Shown piece by piece: positions 5,831 to 8,401 of a DNA stretch of 8,401 nucleotides. The position numbers and the translations under genes are program-made. Positions within the stretch are counted from its first letter, which is position 1, and each line of letters starts with the position of its first letter. Source of the stretch: an uncultured Lachnospiraceae bacterium (GTDB lineage: Bacteria > Bacillota > Clostridia > Lachnospirales > Lachnospiraceae); assembly GCA_902463835.1 (NCBI GenBank), contig CABQGZ010000120.1:1-8401 (forward strand), written 5' to 3'. Under the pieces are notes generated by a model that did no database searches, had not been told where the DNA came from, and was given only the letters and a program-made list of their open reading frames with translations.

Positions 5831-6901
5831 TTAATATACATCCTTCCACTCACTGATGTTCTCAGGATTGAATTCAAATGGAGGTCCTAACACAACCTCA
5901 GTCCCCCCGTCAGCTGCCTCGGCAATGGTATACTCTCCAAGGCTTCCCGCCGTAAAGGTCTCACCTTTTGCACCAGTAATCGTACCGTCCACCAGCGCTA
6001 TGGACACATATGCGGTCAGCCGACCGATATCAATGGGATTCCATAAGTACATATAGGGGCAGGAATGGGCATCGTCCGCGCCAATGTATGCTGCCATCTC
6101 AGAGGGAAGGCCAAGTCCCGTCAGCTTCACGGAGGAGCTCTCGTCCTGAAGTACCTTCGCTGCAGCCATGATACCTACGGTTGTAGGCGCACAGATTACC
6201 TTCAGATTCGGATAGTTGGTCAATAACGCCTGTGTCTGGTCAACAGATTCCTGATACAGGTCGTCACCGTATGCAACCTCCACCAGCTCAAGCTTCGCAT
6301 ACTTTTCATCCTGCATGACCTTCTTCATAGCATCGATCCACGCATTCTGATTGGTCGCCTGGCTGGTTGCGGACAGGATTGCCCACTGGCCTTCTCCGCC
6401 GCTGATATCATACACCGCCTCCATCAAGGTTTTGCCAATGATCTCGATACCGGCCTGGTTTACAAACAATTGCCGACTGTCCGCATTCACGGCCGAGTCC
6501 ATACAGCAGACCTTGATCCCCTTGTTCATGGCTTCCTCCAATGCAGGCTGCAGCGCATCCGCGTCATTTCCCGCAACCGCGATGGAGCTTACCCCTTGTG
6601 CAACCAGCTCGTTGATCATCTTGATCTGCGCCTCTGCGGATGCCTCCTCCGGCTCCTTCACCACGCATTTCGCCCCCTGGGCATCCATAATCTCCTGAAA
6701 GCCCTCGATCATCTTCTTGTTGTAAGGATTTCCCGCGCTCTTTACGAGAATCGCATACGTCTTACCGGAGGGTGTCTCTGCGTCATTTCCGGCCGGCTGC
6801 TTTCCATTTCCGCCGCTTCCGGAACCGCCGTTTCCACAGCCTGCAAGCAGGCTCATTGCCACTGCCACGCAAAGGATTGCACTCACTAATTTTTTCTTCA
6901 T
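5831..6901 (-). CDS. rhaS: Sugar ABC transporter substrate-binding lipoprotein, RhaS/LsrB-like
   Basis: This is an extracellular lipid-anchored receptor that captures a sugar and hands it to the two permeases encoded upstream (CUT2 family, periplasmic-binding-protein type 1 fold). The 356 residues start with a signal peptide ending in the lipobox LLAGC, with Cys22 as the lipidated residue, followed by a Gly/Ser-rich tether (23-46) typical of Gram-positive lipoproteins. Core landmarks are ILVKSAGNP (51-59), the CMDSAV segment with Asp135, ATNQNAW (182-188), YGDD (211-214), APTTVG (238-243), LPSEMA and WNPIDIG (287-293). The ending GPPFEFNPENI is typical of the RhaS/LsrB group. From memory, the ATNQN and APTTVG motifs fit rhamnose-binding RhaS better than AI-2-binding LsrB. 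The start at 6901 has GGGAGGT about 8 bases upstream. It is the last gene of the transporter operon, followed by an intrinsic terminator. The fold and role are certain; the rhamnose specificity is inferred. Confidence 0.8.
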   Translation of the reverse strand: MKKKLVSAILCVAVAMSLLAGCGNGGSGSGGNGKQPAGNDAETPSGKTYAILVKSAGNPYNKKMIEGFQEIMDAQGAKCVVKEPEEASAEAQIKMINELVAQGVSSIAVAGNDADALQPALEEAMNKGIKVCCMDSAVNADSRQLFVNQAGIEIIGKTLMEAVYDISGGEGQWAILSATSQATNQNAWIDAMKKVMQDEKYAKLELVEVAYGDDLYQESVDQTQALLTNYPNLKVICAPTTVGIMAAAKVLQDESSSVKLTGLGLPSEMAAYIGADDAHSCPYMYLWNPIDIGRLTAYVSIALVDGTITGAKGETFTAGSLGEYTIAEAADGGTEVVLGPPFEFNPENISEWKDVY

Positions 6902-6931
6902 GTTTCGTTACCTCCCATTTTTTAATTTATA

Positions 6932-6953
6932 CATAACGCATCCTGCGTTTATG
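6932..6953 (-). other. Stem-loop between permease and binding-protein genes
   Basis: On the minus strand CATAAACGCA, loop GGA, TGCGTTATG forms a 9-bp stem with one bulged A. It spans the TAA stop of the permease and precedes the binding-protein ribosome binding site by about 20 bases. No T-run follows (the next bases are TATAAATTAAAAAA), so it is not a standard terminator. It could protect or mark a processing point of the mRNA so that the binding protein is made in excess; this is inference. Confidence 0.5.
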
Positions 6954-7962
6954 CCTTTGTTGTTTTCTTTCGGAAAATTCTTCCCAGATTCAGATTCGGT
7001 ACCATAACCACCAGGATCAGCAGCAGACCGATGATCACCATCATAAGCTGGGACGCCACATTCACGAGTCCAAGACCGTACCGCAAGAATCCAAGGATGA
7101 AGATTGCCAGAATCGCTCCGGGGAAGTTTCCCTTCCCTCCATCCGTTAAGATTCCGCCCAACACAGCCATGGAGATGGCTTCCAGCTCGTATCCCGATGC
7201 AATATTGGACCGGGCGCTTCCCATTCCCGATGCCAGAAAAATTGCTGTCACTGCCGAAAAGGTTCCTGTTAACGTATACACGATAAACCGTATTCTCTGT
7301 ACATTGATACCGGAATATTTTGCAGCCTGAGCATTGCTTCCGATGGCGTACAGCCGTCTTCCGAATGTGGTGCAGTGCATCACTACACCGAACACAACGG
7401 CACACACAACGAAAATGATAAACATGATCGGTACCACTCCAACCTTGCCCCAGTACAGATTCCGGAACCATTTTACCTTGGTGAAGCCGCCCGTGGCCTG
7501 ATCTGTCAGCAGTATCTCGGCGATTCCACGAAAGAGAATCTGTGTGCCAAGGGTGACGATCATGGGCGCCAGCTCCGTGAATCTCGTCAACAAAAATCCA
7601 TTCAATGCCCCGCATAAGCTGCCCACCAGCAGACAGACCACAACTGCTGCGCCCATAGGCAGACCGGCATTGTAGGTGATTCCCAGCATGCATGCGGACA
7701 GGGCCACGGTTGCCCCCACCGAGATATCAATCTCTCCCAGCAACAGCACATATGCCATAGGCAGTACGATAAATGCCTTTTCCAGAAAAGATGAGGTTGC
7801 GGTAAACAATCCGTCTATACTTAAATAGTAAGGTGATATACAGGCGTTCATAATATTTACTGCAATAAATATCGCCACCAGAAATACTTCCCACTTCAGC
7901 AATGCCTGCTTCCAGCTGAATTTCTTCTCTGCGCTGATGACTCTTCCTGATTTTGTGGCCAT
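6949..7962 (-). CDS. Sugar ABC transporter permease (CUT2 family, RhaQ/RbsC-like)
   Basis: This is an integral membrane subunit of the sugar importer, pairing with the second permease (7965 onward) and an ATPase expected further upstream. The 337 residues match the usual RbsC-family length. A charged cytoplasmic N-terminus of about 24 residues precedes around eight to ten membrane segments. Family landmarks are GEIDISVG (76-83), the counterpart of GGIDLSVG in RbsC, and the EAA-like loop TTFGRRLYAIGSNAQAAKYSGI (about 198-219) that contacts the ATPase. SGMGSARSNIASGYELEAI (245-263) with VLGG follows. The segments SPYYL, FLEKAFIVLPMA and LTDQATGGF resemble RhaQ of rhizobial rhamnose importers as I remember it. 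The start at 7962 lies 2 bases after the upstream permease stop, with GGGAG about 8 bases before it inside that gene, suggesting coupled translation. The TAA stop is within a stem-loop. Transporter family is firm; substrate is inferred. Confidence 0.88.
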   Translation of the reverse strand: MATKSGRVISAEKKFSWKQALLKWEVFLVAIFIAVNIMNACISPYYLSIDGLFTATSSFLEKAFIVLPMAYVLLLGEIDISVGATVALSACMLGITYNAGLPMGAAVVVCLLVGSLCGALNGFLLTRFTELAPMIVTLGTQILFRGIAEILLTDQATGGFTKVKWFRNLYWGKVGVVPIMFIIFVVCAVVFGVVMHCTTFGRRLYAIGSNAQAAKYSGINVQRIRFIVYTLTGTFSAVTAIFLASGMGSARSNIASGYELEAISMAVLGGILTDGGKGNFPGAILAIFILGFLRYGLGLVNVASQLMMVIIGLLLILVVMVPNLNLGRIFRKKTTKA

Positions 7963-7964
7963 TA

Positions 7965-8401
7965 TTACATCTCCCTTCTCTTCCGATTATTCCGATCCAT
8001 GGCTCTCTGGGTCAGCACATTCAATACAACTGCCACGAGAATGATCAATCCTTTGATGGCCGTCTGCCAGAACTGGGACACGCCGATCAGAGGCAGCGCC
8101 CTTCCTACAATCGCCATGGTCAGAGCCCCCAGGAACACTCCCACAACGCTTCCCCGGCCGCCGTTTAAGCTAACGCCGCCAACCACACAGGCTGCGATCA
8201 CATCCATCTCAAGCCCTGTGCCCATATCGCCCTGGGCGGATGCGTATAGGGATGTGTAGATTGCTCCGCACAGACCGGTCAGGAAGCCCAGAATCGCGTA
8301 GCACATGATCTTCACGCCGCCGATCCGGATGCCGCTGACCTTTGCCGCCTCCGCGTTGCTGCCAACCGCATATATTTTTCTTCCGATTGGCGTCCATTTC
8401 A
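7965..8401 (-). CDS. Sugar ABC transporter permease, 3' part (CUT2 family, RhaP/RbsC-like)
   Basis: This is the C-terminal 144 residues of a second RbsC-type permease, about 40-45% of the usual length; the gene enters from beyond the right edge of the window, so its start is not visible. The first visible residues give the EAA-like cytoplasmic loop GRKIYAVGSNAEAAKVSGI (8384-8328), continuing without a stop into the stretch from 8315. A GTG at 8315 is therefore an internal Val codon, not a start. Further landmarks are EMDVIAACVVGG, SLNGGRGSVVG and LIGVSQFWQTAIKG, all typical of the last membrane segments in this family, and a basic C-terminal tail. It pairs with the permease encoded 2 bases downstream to form a heterodimeric channel. 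An ATPase gene is expected upstream, outside the window. Confidence 0.88.
   Translation of the reverse strand, partial: KWTPIGRKIYAVGSNAEAAKVSGIRIGGVKIMCYAILGFLTGLCGAIYTSLYASAQGDMGTGLEMDVIAACVVGGVSLNGGRGSVVGVFLGALTMAIVGRALPLIGVSQFWQTAIKGLIILVAVVLNVLTQRAMDRNNRKRREM

Noticed and set aside
6908..7693. Minus-strand open frame of 261 codons within the permease gene in another frame
   Set aside because: It is Cys-, Arg- and Gly-rich without membrane segments or family motifs, while the overlapping frame encodes a well-conserved permease.
8313..8315. GTG at 8315 as the start of the first permease
   Set aside because: The frame stays open to the window edge, and the residues before it form the conserved GRKIYAVGSNAEAA loop, so the codon is internal.
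1..8401. CRISPR arrays, tRNA genes, insertion sequences or att sites
   Set aside because: No regularly spaced repeats, cloverleaf-like sequences, transposase motifs or terminal inverted repeats were seen; nearly all bases are accounted for by the ten genes.

Overview
The window is a dense stretch of bacterial chromosome with all ten recognisable genes on the minus strand. It probably comes from an anaerobic member of the Clostridia, perhaps a gut Lachnospiraceae. The evidence for this is the AGGAGG-type ribosome binding sites before nearly every gene, a Gram-positive style lipoprotein substrate-binding protein with a glycine-rich tether, moderate GC content, and a canonical energy-converting hydrogenase operon. 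The lineage is inferred from these features, not proven.

Layout, read in the direction of transcription (high to low coordinates): (1) 8401-5831 is the 3' part of a sugar ABC transporter operon. It holds the end of one CUT2-family permease, a complete second permease, and a lipoprotein substrate-binding protein most like the rhamnose-binding RhaS/AI-2-binding LsrB group. A hairpin sits at the permease/binding-protein junction and an intrinsic terminator at about 5755-5783 ends the operon. (2) 5830-5627 is a 204-base regulatory interval. After the terminator come a cre-like AAAGCGCT site, a 12-bp palindrome, a near-consensus sigma-A promoter (TTGAAA, 17-base spacer, TATAAT) and a strong ribosome binding site. 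(3) 5626-9 is a tightly packed seven-gene operon in the order echA-echB-echC-echD-echE-echF-hypA. It encodes a complete group 4 (Ech-type) membrane-bound [NiFe] hydrogenase plus the nickel-insertion chaperone HypA. The operon probably continues past position 1, because no terminator is seen after hypA.

How the genes work together: EchA and EchB form the ion-pumping membrane arm. EchC (proximal [4Fe-4S] cluster), EchD, EchE (NiFe site) and EchF (polyferredoxin) form the cytoplasmic arm. The expected reaction is reduced ferredoxin + protons <-> oxidised ferredoxin + H2, coupled to export of H+ or Na+. HypA supplies nickel to EchE. EchE ends right after its last metal-binding motif, so no maturation protease should be needed. 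The sugar transporter is a separate transcription unit; a link to the hydrogenase could only be through catabolite control at the cre-like site, which is speculative.

I do not see an undescribed system here. The most noteworthy details are an EchF with four rather than two [4Fe-4S] motifs and an in-frame near-exact internal repeat, three gene junctions where a TAG stop is fused to the next ribosome binding site, and the compact regulatory interval. No tRNA, rRNA, CRISPR, insertion sequence or attachment site was seen, and no gene-free stretch exceeds 300 bases.
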